Positions 1 to 11,835 of a stretch of DNA of 64,000 nt are shown piece by piece. The position numbers and the translations under genes were made by a program. The stretch is taken from the NCBI GenBank assembly GCA_949775045.1, contig OX459099.1, positions 900,501 to 964,500 on the forward strand, in the 5' to 3' direction. The first letter of the stretch is position 1. The number at the start of each line of letters is the position of its first letter. Origin of the DNA: Metridium senile. Lineage: Eukaryota > Cnidaria > Anthozoa > Actiniaria > Metridiidae. Under the pieces are notes generated by a model. The model saw only the letters and a program-made list of their open reading frames with translations, was not told the DNA's origin and did not search any database.

Positions 1-1
1 C

Positions 2-615
2 GATTTTGAACTTGCTCGCCAAGAAAAGATGATTGCTTATAACAAACGACAAGTAACGACAGAGGATGAGGACTTTGACAGGACGTTAGTTCATGTTCAA
101 GAAGATTTACTCAAACTTTTTGGAAAACTGAAGGTATGAATGGCGATAAATTAATGGTAGATAATTTTGCAACCATGCAGCAACCTCGCTCACAGGCTCT
201 CCCTTTTCGTTTTTCTTTCAAAATGTCTGCACTCCAAGTGTAGGCCTTTACGAGAAGGGAGAGCCTGGGGAGAAGGTTGATAAATTTGTCATTGTCAAGT
301 ATTTTTGTATCTTGGTCATTTCAGAAAGACAGAAAAATTAAGAATGAAGAAAGTCGTGTTGAACAATCCTCTTTCAAAAACATGATGCAAGAAGAGCTAC
401 TTCATAAGACTCTCGGTAAACAAGCTAACGAGCTTGAGGCTCACGAGAAAGCTAGACGAATTCACGAATCTACTAATGTGACAGAAGAAGATGCAAAAAG
501 ACAGAAGACGATGGATATGCTGTTAGGTGTACAAAGACAACTCTTGGATGCCATGTCGCACGCTGAGGTACAAACAAACTCGCGCGCTTTTCGCGTCCTC
601 TCTTCTGTCACGTGA
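2..615 (+). CDS. 3' part of an unrecognised coiled-coil protein gene (partial)
   Basis: Two exons can be read. The first runs from the window edge to 133 (44 codons, ending at AAG|gtatga). The second starts at 325 after tttcag and continues in the same phase. The peptide is highly charged (many E, K, R and Q), lacks P and G, and has heptad-like spacing of L, M and A, for example in MMQEELLHKTLGKQANELEA, so a long coiled coil is likely. The second exon may end at a donor at 567 (GAG|gtacaa), or read through to a TGA at 613-615. I cannot tell which, because no convincing further exon is seen before the foldback element at 656. The 5' part is outside the window. I do not recognise the family; a cytoskeletal or ciliary coiled-coil protein is a guess. 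Confidence 0.55.
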
Positions 616-655
616 TAATAGTTAACGTATCAGAAATACCGTATGCAATCTTGAA

Positions 656-2107
656 AACAATGCCATTACCATATAATTATGAGCATGTGTACATTTTGTC
701 TGCGCATGCGTGTATTTTTATCATTTGCATAACTTTCTATGTCGAATGGAAGAATTTTACGCTAACATGGAACATTTGGTTGAAATCTCATCCTTCAAAA
801 TAATGTTGAAGTACCAAGATACTAAGAAATGAAAAGCCTACCTTCCATTAGTGTGCTGTGGATAATTATTTCAATTGAACGCACTACAGATGGAAAAATA
901 TCATGCTTCAAAGTCAGTGTAAAGTAGCAAAAAGGACCAGAACTTAGTACTTTCGAGTAAATTTTTGGGCTCTAAATTTGAGTTAGAAGGTAAATCTAAA
1001 AGTAGAAGTCATTACCAACACGATACGGCGTGGATTGGATTATATTAGGAAATTTTAAACATAATCGATCATCATATAATTCGCAATGAAAACCTCTACC
1101 TCAGCACTTTATCGTCCGAAATTCTCGCAGATTATTCTATCTTTGACATCGCTCCCCAGCAAATTTATTGAAAGATTGGCCTTTCTCATGTTTACTTTTT
1201 GCAAAACTGAGCTATTTTGGTAGAAACTCGTGGTCCCTGGATATGATCTCGTGCAATGTTTACAACATGGTTTCGGCTTCGTGGCACAGTGACAAATTTG
1301 ACTACATTTATCCACCTATATTTTATAATATGAAACATTTATTCAGGATATAATTATCTATTGCGATATTATGGAATCCAAAGAGTTCATTTTTTATAAA
1401 GCCGTTATTTATACTTAGTTTTAAAGTAATAAATAGCTCAATGAAATTCGCATGTTTTCTGGAGTAGAAATATGCATGAAATCACGTCTCAAAATTGGTT
1501 GAGATCACATCACGGGACCATCACTTTCTACCTAAAAAGTTCAGTTTTGCAAAAAGTAAACATGGAAAAAGCCATATATTTTTAACAAATTTGCTGGGGG
1601 GCGCTGTCAAAAGTATAAAATTTCTAGAATGAAAAACGGGAATATCGGACGCAAAAGTGCTGAAGTTGAAGTAAACATGGCGAATTATTTGACGATCGAT
1701 TGTGTTTAAATTTCCTAAAATGATCCAATCCAAGCAGTATCGTGTTGGCAATGACTTCTACTGTTAGGTTTGTATTATGTTTTAATGTTGCGCCCAAACA
1801 TTTACTCGAAAGTGCGAAGTTTTGATCCAACTTCTCACTTTGAACTGACTTTGATGCATGATATTTTTCCATCTGTAGCGCATTCGATTGTAATAATTAT
1901 CCACAGCACATTAGTGGAAGGTAGACTCTTTATGCCTTAGTTTTCCGGTACAAGGACATTACTTTTAAGGATGAGATTGCAAACCAAATGTTCCATGTCA
2001 ACGTCAAATCTTTACACTCGACATAGAAAGTTATGCAAATGAATTTTGAGCGTAAAAATACACGCATGCGCAGACAAAATGTACATATGCTATAATTATG
2101 GTATTGT
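656..2107. mobile_element. Large foldback element with arms of about 0.6 kb
   Basis: The left arm (about 656-1243) is the diverged reverse complement of the right arm (about 1508-2107). Anchor matches include ACATTTTGTCTGCGCATGCG near 690 against CGCATGCGCAGACAAAATGT near 2065, and AAGTCATTACCAACACGATA near 1006 against its complement near 1745. The loop of about 260 bp (1244-1507) has no recognisable coding content. ORFs inside are short and lie within the arms. The structure is that of a foldback or long-TIR non-autonomous DNA transposon. Arm divergence suggests an old copy. Confidence 0.75.
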
Positions 2108-2257
2108 AGGTGAGAAGTAACAAAAGACTTCGATTAGCGCGCGAGATTTTTTTCTTTTTTTTAATAGGTTGAGATTGCAACAGAACAATAGACATATCTT
2201 TGATACGATGATGTCATAAAGTCAAATAATGTCTTTCCTCTCATCAGCCGCGCCCTT

Positions 2258-2447
2258 TTCACTGCTACTAATGCTTTGTGTATCGGCTGAATCGCTGTGA
2301 CTAATGCTTTGTGTATTGCTGAATCACTGTTACTAATGCTTTGTGTATTGCTGAATGACTGTTGCTAATGCTTTGTGTATTGCTGAATCACTGTTGCTAA
2401 TGCTTTGTGTATTGCTGAATCACTGTTGCTAATGCTTTGTGTATATT
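2258..2447. repeat. Tandem repeat, unit about 32 bp, roughly six copies
   Basis: The unit contains CTAATGCTTTGTGTATTGCT followed by GAATCACTGTTG. It recurs from about 2258 to 2447 with small changes. It is non-coding. Confidence 0.85.
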
Positions 2448-2554
2448 GCATAATGTGTTTTTCAGCGAATGCCAGCCAAACAACAAATACATCAAGTCAA
2501 GTTTATGAATGCAAGGACCAACATGCTACAAGAAATACGTAATCTTGGTACTAG

Positions 2555-3775
2555 GATACCACACAAGTAGGTCAATAAGTTACATAGAATACCGCACAAC
2601 TAGGTCTATAAGCTACATAGAATACTGCACAACTAGGTCAATAAGTTACATAGAATACTGCACAAATAGTTCAATAAGTTACATAGAATACTGCACATGC
2701 AACTAGGTCAATAAGTTACATAGAATACCACACAAGTAGGTCAATAAGTTACATAGAATACTGCACAAGTAGTTCAATAAGTTACATAGAATACTGCACA
2801 TGCAACTAGGTCAATAAGTTACATAGAATACCACACAAGTAGGTCAATAAGTTACATAGAATACTCCACAAGTAGGTCAGTAAGTTACATAGAATGCTGC
2901 ACAACTAGGTCAATAAGTTACATAGAATACTGCACAACTAGGCCAATAAGTTACATAGAATACTGCACAACTAGGCCAATAAGTTACATAGAATACTGCA
3001 CATGCAAGTAGGTCAATAAGTTACATAGAATACCACACAAGTAGGTCAATAAGTTACATAGAATACTCCACAAGTAGGTCAGTAAGTTATATAGAATGCT
3101 GCACAACTAGGTCAATAAGTTACATAGAATACTGCACAACTAGGCACATAAGTTACATAGAATACTGCACAACTAGGCCAATAAGTTACATAGAATACTG
3201 CACAAGTAGTTCAATAAGTTACATAAAATACTGCACATGCAACTAGGTCAATAAGTTACATAGAATACCACACAAGTAGGTCAATAAGTTACATAGAATA
3301 CTCCACAAGTAGGTCAGTAAGTTACATAGAATGCTGCACAACTAGGTCAATAAGTTACATAGAATACTGCACAACTAGGCCAATAAGTTACATAGAATAC
3401 TGCACAACTAGGCCAATAAGTTACATAGAATACTGCACAACTAGGCCAATAAGTTACATAGAATACTGCACAACTAGGCCAATAAGTTACATAGAATACT
3501 GCACAACTAGGCCAATAAGTTACATAGAATACTGCACAACTAGGTCAATAAGTTACATAGAATACTGCACAAGTAGGTCAATAATTAACATAGAATACTG
3601 CACAACTAGGTCAATAAGATACATAGAATACTACACAAGAAGGTCAATAAGATACATAGAATACTACACAAGAAGGTCAATAAGATACATAGAATACTGC
3701 ACAAGTAGGTCAATAAGTAACATAGAATACTGCACAACTAGGTCAATAAGTAACATAGAATACTGGACAATAACA
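2555..3775. repeat. 33-bp minisatellite, about 36 copies
   Basis: The unit contains AGGTCAATAAGTTACATAGA followed by ATACTGCACAACT. Because 33 is a multiple of 3, the array creates a spurious open frame near 2509-2706. Variants (CTGCACATGCAACTAGG, CCACACAAGTAGG, CTCCACAAGTAGG) recur in blocks, giving a higher-order pattern of about six units near 2700-3400. This is tandem amplification, not a gene, and not a CRISPR array because there are no unique spacers. Confidence 0.95.
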
Positions 3776-4556
3776 TAGTCATGATATCGGTATAGCTAGT
3801 TTAATAAAGGAGACTGCATGGTTATGAAACCCGGCCGCAAACTTCAAACTCCAACTCTTAATTATCATTTATATACGGTACCGCACAGCAAGTAAGTCAG
3901 TAACAACCATAACCTCCAGCTCTTTTTATACTCTAAATTGTGTTAAATCACTAATGCTCAGTGCTTTTGTATTGCAGTACTTACAGAACCGGCCGACGCC
4001 TGTCAACCATTGGAGAAAAGTTATCACACAAATGAAAAGGACTATAATACACTCGTTTTTATGATAAATTAAAGTAGAATATAATAAAGACGAAAGAACA
4101 TATAAACATCGCTGGACACAGCTTTAGTTATCCAACACACCATGCACATGTAACAAGAGAAATGCCCCTATAACTCCTCCAAGAAATAGCGCCAAAATCA
4201 ACGTCAGTGTTTTTAGTAAAGCTTCTGACTAATTTTATTAGGGCTTACGGTTTACTTGGTTACTGAAAAGAGGGGATGTAAGGGTTTACGGTGATACGGT
4301 TATTTTTGGTGCGTTTTTTTGTTTTTTCATTTATATCTGCGGCTTTACGGTTTTACAAATCTTGCGGTTGCGGTTTTAGTCAAAGTTTGGTGCAATTATG
4401 CGGGTTTTTTCGATTTGTTTGTGTGCGGTTTTGCGGTTTCTAGCCCCCCTCCCCCTTACGCCTCCCTCCTGAAAATGTTTACTTAGAAAAACAAACTACT
4501 TGTTAACAATTAGAGCTACATCTTTAACGATCCGACGCGCCAACAAACGTACCAAC
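3776..4556. other. Non-coding stretch, including a G/T-rich TTACGG-like segment
   Basis: No exon is supported here. From about 4225 to 4445 the + strand is G/T-rich, with irregular repeats of TTACGGTTT, GTTTACGG and TTGCGGTTT. The spacing is too irregular for a telomere array. I see nothing else. Confidence 0.6.
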
Positions 4557-4870
4557 AAACGTACCAACAATATGTCTTGATGCAAAGGTTCTTTATTTAT
4601 CTATTTGCAGACTCGTTTTACAATTTTTATCAAATATAGACTTAAAGCTATTTTTAACGAAAAATATAACAGTTAACAGAAAATCCACCAATACTAATCT
4701 TATAAATACGATATTATTAATAATCATTTATAATTTATATTGTCGCAACTAGAAAATCGATCTAAAATGATTTCTTCGTCTGACCCGTTTCCACGTAAAA
4801 CTATCATATTGTCCTTAATTCAATATTTTAAGTTAATATTTGAAAAATAAAGTAAATAAAAAGGGTGAGC
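4557..4870. repeat. Dispersed repeat, copy 1 (second copy at 15282-15590)
   Basis: The segment starting ACCAACAATATGTCTTGATG is repeated in the same orientation at 15282-15590 with a few substitutions and indels. Both copies lie just downstream of the 3' end of a minus-strand gene (beta-gamma-crystallin; the JmjC fusion). It could be a shared transposon fragment or an old segmental duplication. No protein is visible in it. Confidence 0.8.
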
Positions 4871-5338
4871 GAAGTGCTTAGTTATTACTATACTTATTTT
4901 GTGTTAAAAACGGTAGTCGTACCTATTATCGCGCACAATCTATTATAGTGCTTTACGTAAAAAATAATATATATCTTCTATTCTGCGTAAAAGTTTATTA
5001 AAAAAGTGGACCAAAAATGTTGTTTGCAACAGAATAAGGTGCCATAATTGTTTTAATTAATTAATTAAAAGCAGTTTTTTAGAAGATATATATCATTATT
5101 TACGAAAAGCACGATAATAGGATGTGCGTGATAACAGTTACGACTACCTTATTGTTATTCTAATTATGCAAGGATATGCATGGGACTGACAAAATACCAG
5201 ATAGCTTAAAAATAGTGAAAATCAAAAATTAATCTAAAAATTGAGCAAACTATAAAAAAGTCTAAATTAATTGAAGTTCTACTTTTAAAAAATGTGCAAC
5301 GTCTTGAGGTCTTTGCCTTTTTTGTCTTGTCGCTGAAC

Positions 5339-5765
5339 TCAGGCAGGATGGAAAGAAAGTATGATGCCTGTATTTTCATGTTCGCCAGGTCCAAGTGGTA
5401 TTCCTACCCCGCCATAATCTGTCATTGTGTACGCTCTCCAGTTCCCATTGACGATTCTGATGGATTTCACACCATTTGGAAAACCTTCATTTGTAACGTT
5501 AGGCACCATTTCTATGAAAACCTGCAGACCAATGTAAAAGATATTAACACAAGCGACTACCAATGAGGACTTTTCAGTTCGCAAAGCTAAACTTTTAATT
5601 TCCTGCTTACTTAAATATAGTGTTGATACTATTGGTAATTTAAATCAGTAAAACCAAAATCGTAATTTATCATAATCTTCAACTTAAAAAAAGAAAATGT
5701 CTTACATGAAAATCATTTCCGTTACAGCCCTCTTCATAATATGCCTCAAGTTTATAATCCGCCAT
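5339..5765 (-). CDS. Single-domain beta-gamma-crystallin-like protein, 80 residues
   Basis: Coding exons are 5765-5706 and 5521-5339 (phase 0, CAT|gtaag to tctgcag|GTT), giving 80 residues. The start ATGGCGGAT at 5765 follows an untranslated exon spliced at 5785 (cctcttttcag). The protein begins MADYKLEAYYEEG. Its second half carries KSIRIVNGNWRAYTMTDYGG followed by LGPGEHEN, the Ser-Ile-Arg / Trp / aromatic-x-x-Gly / PGE-Tyr-like pattern of a beta-gamma-crystallin Greek-key pair (His replaces Tyr after PGE). One domain of about 80 residues matches the single-domain forms known in non-vertebrate animals; vertebrate lens crystallins have two. I do not see an intact N/D-N/D-x-x-S/T-S calcium motif. 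No signal peptide is seen, so it is probably cytosolic. The function is unknown; a structural or calcium-related role is inferred from the family. Confidence 0.7.
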
Positions 5766-6241
5766 GATGAACAATTTCTTAAAACCTGAAAAGAGGTAAA
5801 CAATGTAAATTTCACACAGTAGTTGATAAAAAGCAATAACTTTCTTAAATTGCTGAGGTTTTTTCAAATGCTATCGTGTTCACTGATAACGCAGCTGATT
5901 GAAAACTAATTATTTTAAGGCCTCTGATATATGTACATATCAGCAGACGACCAAACCCTAATACAACCAAACAGCTTCTTTTCAACGTAGACAAGTATAC
6001 CAAGAAAGGTCGACCAAACAAAACACTAGAAAACAGAGTACTAAGATCCTAGAGGATATCAGCCGATGAGTTTTACTCAAGAGCCTTACATAAAGAGTTC
6101 TAGATATGGTCCTATGGACTGCTCAAAATCTGCCTATATGCAGATAGAGTTACACTCATATATATACATCGGACTTTAGAAAACATCTCACTTGAAAATT
6201 AACCCATATGAAAGAATACAAGTGTCATGAAATATACTTAC

Positions 6242-6332
6242 ACAAGAATTCTTGAGAGAATCAGACGACCAGTGTAGCTGAAGAGCAATGAAATCAACTG
6301 AAAATGTAGGTGCAAGTTGATTATATTTATAG
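6242..6332 (-). promoter_or_regulatory. TATA box and 5' untranslated exon of the beta-gamma-crystallin gene
   Basis: On the minus strand CTATAAATATAATC (6319-6332) is a strong TATA element. About 30 bases downstream a short exon would begin near 6297 and end at the donor TTCTTGT|gtaagt (exon edge 6242). It would join the acceptor at 5785 just upstream of the ATG. The order and spacing support a real promoter; the transcription start is inferred. Confidence 0.5.
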
Positions 6333-6409
6333 TTGTGAAACTGGGTTGGGCCGTCTAATAATAGCTGTTGTCGATGTCTTCTTGTTATTGTAATACTTCA
6401 TTAACTTTA

Positions 6410-7600
6410 CCTCATAGCAGCTTCAACACATAGTGTTTTGCCCCCTGCAGCATTAACTAATGCAATCAAAGCACTATTGTTGTGCGTTGGCTGATCTAAT
6501 TATATATATATAACAATGCAAGCCGTTCTCACGATAGAAAGATACAAAAAATCTCCCATTTTGGTTGGTTTCAATTATTCGTAGTACCAAGTACTATATC
6601 ATATATCAAGATTTTTTTATATATGATATAAAATGTTAAAAAATATATAACATATAAGTTGATTTTTTGTTTTGTAACACTTACAGTTGACCGTGTGAAA
6701 AATACAGAAATACGGATGTGTGGGAATGCGGAGAACATTCCTCTGTTTAACTGCCACGAAAACAACACCAAGCACTCTGCTTGATATCGTTGAACTTGAT
6801 TGTACATATATCTTTGAGAGTTTTAATGCACAAGTACATCAATGTAATTTTTAAGATATGTTTTCATGTATTTCCAAATAATTGCAATACCAAACTTAAC
6901 ATGTAAACGATAGGTAATATAATGAAATTAATGTATGACACCGTAAAAAAATAGAAATTGACACTAGCGAGTAAACTAGTATAGGCTGCGTTCTGCGTCG
7001 GTGTTTGACATAAACGATAGGTAATATAATGAAATTAATTTATAACACCGTAAAAAAATAGAAATTGAAACTAGTGAGTTAACTAGTATAGGCTTTAATT
7101 TAATGCATGCAATACCATAGAAACTTAAAATATAGCGTTTTGCACCCCTGCTGCATTGCCTAGCCTCGCGCTAGGAAAATTTTATTGTTGATATTCTATT
7201 TGTATAGATGAATGCAAGCAGCTCACACACACTAGCTACCCATAAACCAACCAACCATTTTAGTTGGTGACAACAATTCCAAACTACCAAGTACAATATG
7301 CATATATCATGATATATATTTTAAGATGAAAAAAAAAGTAACAGCATGTTGTTTTTAATGTTTTAACGTAACTTTTTTAAGTTAATCGTGTGAAGAGGAC
7401 AGGAATACCGATGGGTGGGTCGATCTGTGTTCACTTGAAGTGTCATGAAAACAACCTGATGCACTCTGCTTGATATCGTTGAACTTGTACATACAATTTT
7501 GAGAGTTTTAATGCTCAAGTACATCAATGCAATTTTAAGAGATGTTTTCATGTATTTCCAAGCATTCCAATAATTGCAATACCAAACACCAAACCAAAAA
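6410..7600. repeat. Duplicated non-coding segment
   Basis: The segment 6410-6890 resembles 7120-7600 in the same orientation. Shared strings include CACTCTGCTTGATATCGTTG (near 6772 and 7460), GAGAGTTTTAATGC and GATGTTTTCATGTATTTCCA-like sequence. The start of the unit (TATAGCGTTTTGCACCCCTG near 7131) recurs a third time near 9190. Short open frames in both copies are not conserved with each other, so I do not call genes. Confidence 0.6.
6905..7095. mobile_element. Dispersed repeat family 'GTAATATAATGAAAT', copies 1-2
   Basis: Two adjacent partial copies contain GATAGGTAATATAATGAAAT, ACACCGTAAAAAA and AACTAGTATAGGC. The family recurs at 8845-9060, 18240-18505, 37725-37925, 43925-44035, 44500-44735, 56020-56205 and 63935-64000, in both orientations. 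It is a small non-autonomous element without coding capacity. Confidence 0.7.
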
Positions 7601-8304
7601 CGACAAATCAAATGCGAAAGATGCACTGAAACTGACAGAAGGCGATTCAAGTATAAATAACAAATATTCTTCATGGTTGTGAAGGATCAACAAATCAGAA
7701 TAAAATCATGTTAACAAGCTGTAAAACAGGCAAAAAGCATTAGCCAAAAAGCGCGTTTTGCCTGCGGCTCCCATTGTAACAATCCATCCATATCGGCTGT
7801 TTACAATGTATATAGTACTTATAGACAAATGTACAAGTAAGAAATAAAGAAATTGATTGAAAAGAATAAAGAATAACGAAGAATGTAAAGATAAGTAATA
7901 AAGAAGAAGAAAGAATAGAGATAACAATAATAATATATATAATTCAAGATACTTTCTGGAAAGTGTCACCAAAATATTCTAGCATGAATACCAAATATTG
8001 TAGGAACACATCCATATAGCAGTCTACTAGTTCAGACAATCTTGGAAAGATAATTGCGTCATTTTTCTTACTTTGAGATTGTTTGAGATTGTTGGGACAC
8101 AGTCGATTAGTAAGAGCATTATTCAAATATTCTAAAGCACGTTTTATTCAAGTTTGAAGAATATACAACAAGAGAAAACTATCGCGCAATTCTGTTAAAG
8201 AAACAACTCAGACAATTTACTATAACACACGAGTATTTTTCATAATCATAAAACGACGCGACATGTTACACTTGTCAGTGTAAATGGGAAGTGACTGATG
8301 TTAA

Positions 8305-8524
8305 GGCCCCGGGCAAACGGTTAAGTTTCAACATTTGCTTCAACATCGTTCGATTTTGTTGAATGGCAATTTTTAAACGCTTTTAAACTCTTTCAACATT
8401 GTTGAAACGTGTTGAATTGATGTCAGTTGAATTGATGTTGAAAGAATTTAAAAGCGTTTAAACATTGCCATTCAACAAAATCGAACGGATGTTGAAGCAA
8501 ATGTTGAAACCGTTTGCCCGGGCC
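8305..8524. mobile_element. 220-bp MITE flanked by TTAA
   Basis: TTAA at 8301-8304 and 8525-8528 flanks a long near-palindrome. GGCCCCGGGCAAACGG on the left faces CCGTTTGCCCGGGCC on the right, and the complementarity continues inward through CAACATTTGCTTCAACAT. TTAA target duplications are typical of piggyBac-type elements, so this is probably a non-autonomous derivative. Confidence 0.85.
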
Positions 8525-8844
8525 TTAAACGAGTAAAAAGGGAAGGTGTTTAGTGTTATCATACTGAGTAACTTACCCATAAACTGCCATAAATAATAAT
8601 GGAAAAGGGTAAAATATTTCACAGACAAACGTTGAAAAGTCATGATGAACATGGCCAAGCTTGACTATGATGAAGGACACACCAGTTTGACACTGCCGTT
8701 TGGAGTGTCAGGACAAGCAACTTTGAATTCTTGCAAATCAATGGGGAAAAAACTACACAGAAAGGGAGTTATAGATTGACAGTTCAAGGGACACTTTATC
8801 TGCTGGGATCACAATCATTTCAGGTGTTTGCCTTTTCTTCTTAC

Positions 8845-9060
8845 AAATGGAAACTAGCAAGTAGTATAGGCTGCGTCGGTGTTTGATATTGACGATAGGT
8901 AATAGAATGAAATTTGTAACACCGTAAAAAATAGAAATAGAAACTAGCGAGTAAACTAGTATAGGCTGCGTCGGTGTTTGATCATATTGACGATAGTTAA
9001 TAGAATGAAATTTGCAACACTGTAAAAAATGTTGACTTAACTTTACTGACGTTTCGAGCT
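8845..9060. mobile_element. Dispersed repeat family 'GTAATATAATGAAAT', copy 3
   Basis: Two tandem partial units contain GTATAGGCTGCGTCGGTGTT, then AACACCGTAAAAAATAGAAA, and end with CTTTACTGACGTTTCGAGCT. The same blocks are seen at 44500-44735. Confidence 0.75.
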
Positions 9061-9915
9061 TTAGCAATTGAATGTATTTATCCCTAAAATTGTTTTTGTA
9101 CAATAAAATCAAATGAAGTAGGAATGTGCAGTTGTTTTTGTGCTACCTCATTAACTTGAAGGTATTTTTTCCTCATAGCATTTCAAAATATAGCGTTTTG
9201 CACCCCTGCTGCATTGCCTAGCTTCGCGCTAGGAAAACTTTATTGTTGATATTCTATTTGCTTAGCAACTCACGCACACTAGCTACCCAAAAACCAACCA
9301 ATGCGAAGAACAAAAGATAACTGTTTATTTAAAAGCTCATCATTTCTTTCTATCTACATTGATATATAACATTTAAGATCAGTAGTAGGCGTATTTTTCA
9401 CCGAACAATTCGTGTAGTATATATGGCTTAAAAAGTCTTGTGTAAAAGTTGAAAGCAACAGGCAGTCAAAATTCAATCGTCCTTTACAATAATACGCGTA
9501 GGTGTTAATAAATTAGCATTTGAACACAGGAAATCCATTACATTGTATTCAACCAATCAAACAATGATCTCATAACAAGTGTTACATGCGTTCCATGCGT
9601 TACACCCTAACTGACGCCACAAACCTCTGTAAGCAATGCCATTTGTCCATTTTCTTTAAGGTGCGCCCGGCCTGATTCACTACATAAGCTTAGTCAACAC
9701 CCAAGTTTGACATTGGCAGTTCGAGCTGGAGATCAGTTTAACAGAAGAAAAGAGGTCGTTTCTAATTAATTAGTAAGTACCATATTTCAGCTGTATTTCA
9801 ATTTGTTATTGATAGAGCTGTGCAGAAAATGTAAGAATAGCAGATAATATTATATAATTTAAATCTCAAAACTTTTCTTTTCAATAATTTTATTGATTGA
9901 TTTATGTAAAGGCAT

Positions 9916-11305
9916 TAAAACCCCATTTACACGACATCACTTTTGGCCCGGCACTCCAAACTCTAGGTACGCGGGCCGATTGAGCGCTTTTACACGACAA
10001 ATGTAGACGAGCCAGTTTATCTATGGGGCACTCCAAAAATTTGAAATGGCCCGCCTGATATTCTGAGACCTCGGCCTAATTTTGCAGTCTAAAATTTCGA
10101 AAATTTGTAAAGTTTGTAGATCTCGTGCGGCTTTTTTGTATTCAAATTTACACGGTATCATTACAGCTTGTGCAAATTAAAAATCGTACAATTAAAAATG
10201 AATTTGTAAATGTTTATTAGTACCTGACTTACCTGACGCTCATCGGACAGAGCAGAAACAACGCACTTCGGTTTATGTTAGATATTCTTTAATCTTTCGG
10301 TGTGCATAATCTGATGTTTATGTCTCATGGAATTGTCAATCTTTGAAATTGAACAAAATCATAGAATGTGTCCGCTGGTAGTGCATTTTATGCCCAGTTA
10401 AAAAGACAAATTAGTACAAAATAGCGGTAAATGTGAAGATGTGAAAGACATGCAGTCAGTTTCAGACTGCGGCCCGTGTTTCACACCTGATCAGATCGAT
10501 ACTTGTGATTCAAAATTATTATTTTTTATCTTGCACAAAAAATATCTAAGCAAGGGTCATTGCAACTGAGTAATTCTGAAGTAAAAACAGAGGTCGAATT
10601 GATCATGATTTTGTGTAGAGCAGGTTAATTATATCTTGTGTATTGTATTGAATATCACCTATTTTTTCTTTTAAGTAACTATTAAATTTATTTTTTGTAC
10701 AGGAATAGTTGAATGTCGACCAGACGTTTTGAGTAAAATGAATGTGTGCGCACGCCTCAGAAATGAATTAGGAATTGGATGGAGAGGTAGACAAAAGTAT
10801 TTTCAGATTTCAGAGAGTATGCGAGTCATGTATATCAAATCAGATCGGTATTTAATTGATGCAAATCCTGAAGTTTTTACTAGAAATGTTCGTAGGCCAT
10901 GCACAATCACAAGCAAACATTTAAATTATTAATCAAAAATTGAATTAAAGTTTTTGTGGCCTCATCCGACCACGTTTTTCCTCTGGTTTTTCCACTTGTA
11001 GAACTGCAAGTAGACGCCGCCATTTTGCACGATCAAGACCGAAACAAACGAGTGAGCATGTTCTGTATAATTTCCGCTGCATATTCGAACTCGTGGGCGC
11101 ATTTAAGGTACGCGGACCCTTGTTTTGGCGGGCCGAGACTACCTACCTGAGGTAGTCTCGGCCCGCTTAAAAAGTAGGTACTTGGGCCGTTTGGAATTGC
11201 GTTTACACGGCAAATTTTACGAGTGCCGTGCCAGAAAAGTAAGGTACGCGTACCAAAAGTTAGGAGTGCCGGGCCCGAAAATGATGTCGTGTAAATGGGG
11301 TTTTA
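9916..11305. mobile_element. 1.4-kb TIR element without a recognisable transposase
   Basis: Inverted ends of about 45 bp: TAAAACCCCATTTACACGAC at 9916 faces GTCGTGTAAATGGGGTTTTA at 11286-11305. Both continue to the motif GGCCCGGCACTCC or its complement. The interior holds a 67-codon frame (10729-10932) that I do not recognise and a stable hairpin at about 11123-11166 (CGGGCCGAGACTACC against GGTAGTCTCGGCCCG). It is likely a non-autonomous DNA transposon. Confidence 0.8.
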
Positions 11306-11835
11306 GACTAATGCTTCTAAAACATTGCATTATTCTTATTAATATTATTATTATAGAGTTGAATCTATCAATACTAGAGATGTTTAAAAATCGATCTTTA
11401 AAACTTTTTAAACTGTAATGTGTTTTTTTTTTGTGAACAGGGTGTAAACAGGTTGCCTGTCGATTCTTGATCTCTCTGTAAAGTACGCAAGCAAGAAAAG
11501 ACAAAGACAAAGATTGGACGAGCAACACATATTGTTCTATCATAACGGTAAGCTAAACTTAGACTTTGTCTTCAAAAGATGATTGAGATGCTTTTGTAGC
11601 ATTGCTTTTTCTGCTGATTGCTGTTGTCGACTATATAAACAGTTACCGAGTATTTTGTTACCGGAGCTTAATTAACTTGAAGCTTAATTAAGTTCGACTA
11701 TAAACATCAAGGAAAGCGAAATGAATCCGTCTTCTTTCGCTATACTGTTTATTACTAGAATGTCATCAACTAAAGCTTTTACTAAAGCGTGTTTTTGTTT
11801 CTATAGTCACAGTTATCTATCGTTTGATTGGCTGA
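11306..11835. other. Intergenic stretch upstream of the nuclease-like gene
   Basis: No exon or repeat that I can name is present. It presumably holds the promoter of the gene starting at 11836; I see no convincing TATA box. Confidence 0.4.

Noticed and set aside
2555..3775. CRISPR-like regular repeats of 33 bp
   Set aside because: There are no unique spacers, the units are contiguous, and the surrounding sequence is animal nuclear DNA.
4225..4445. Telomere-like TTACGG repeats
   Set aside because: Spacing and sequence are too irregular, and the segment sits in the middle of gene-containing DNA.
7363..7674. 103-codon minus-strand frame
   Set aside because: It lies in a duplicated non-coding segment, and its counterpart at 6571-6807 does not keep the frame.
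10729..10932. 67-codon frame inside the TIR element at 9916-11305
   Set aside because: It has no recognisable domain and no splice partners. It is too short for a transposase and could be a decayed fragment.
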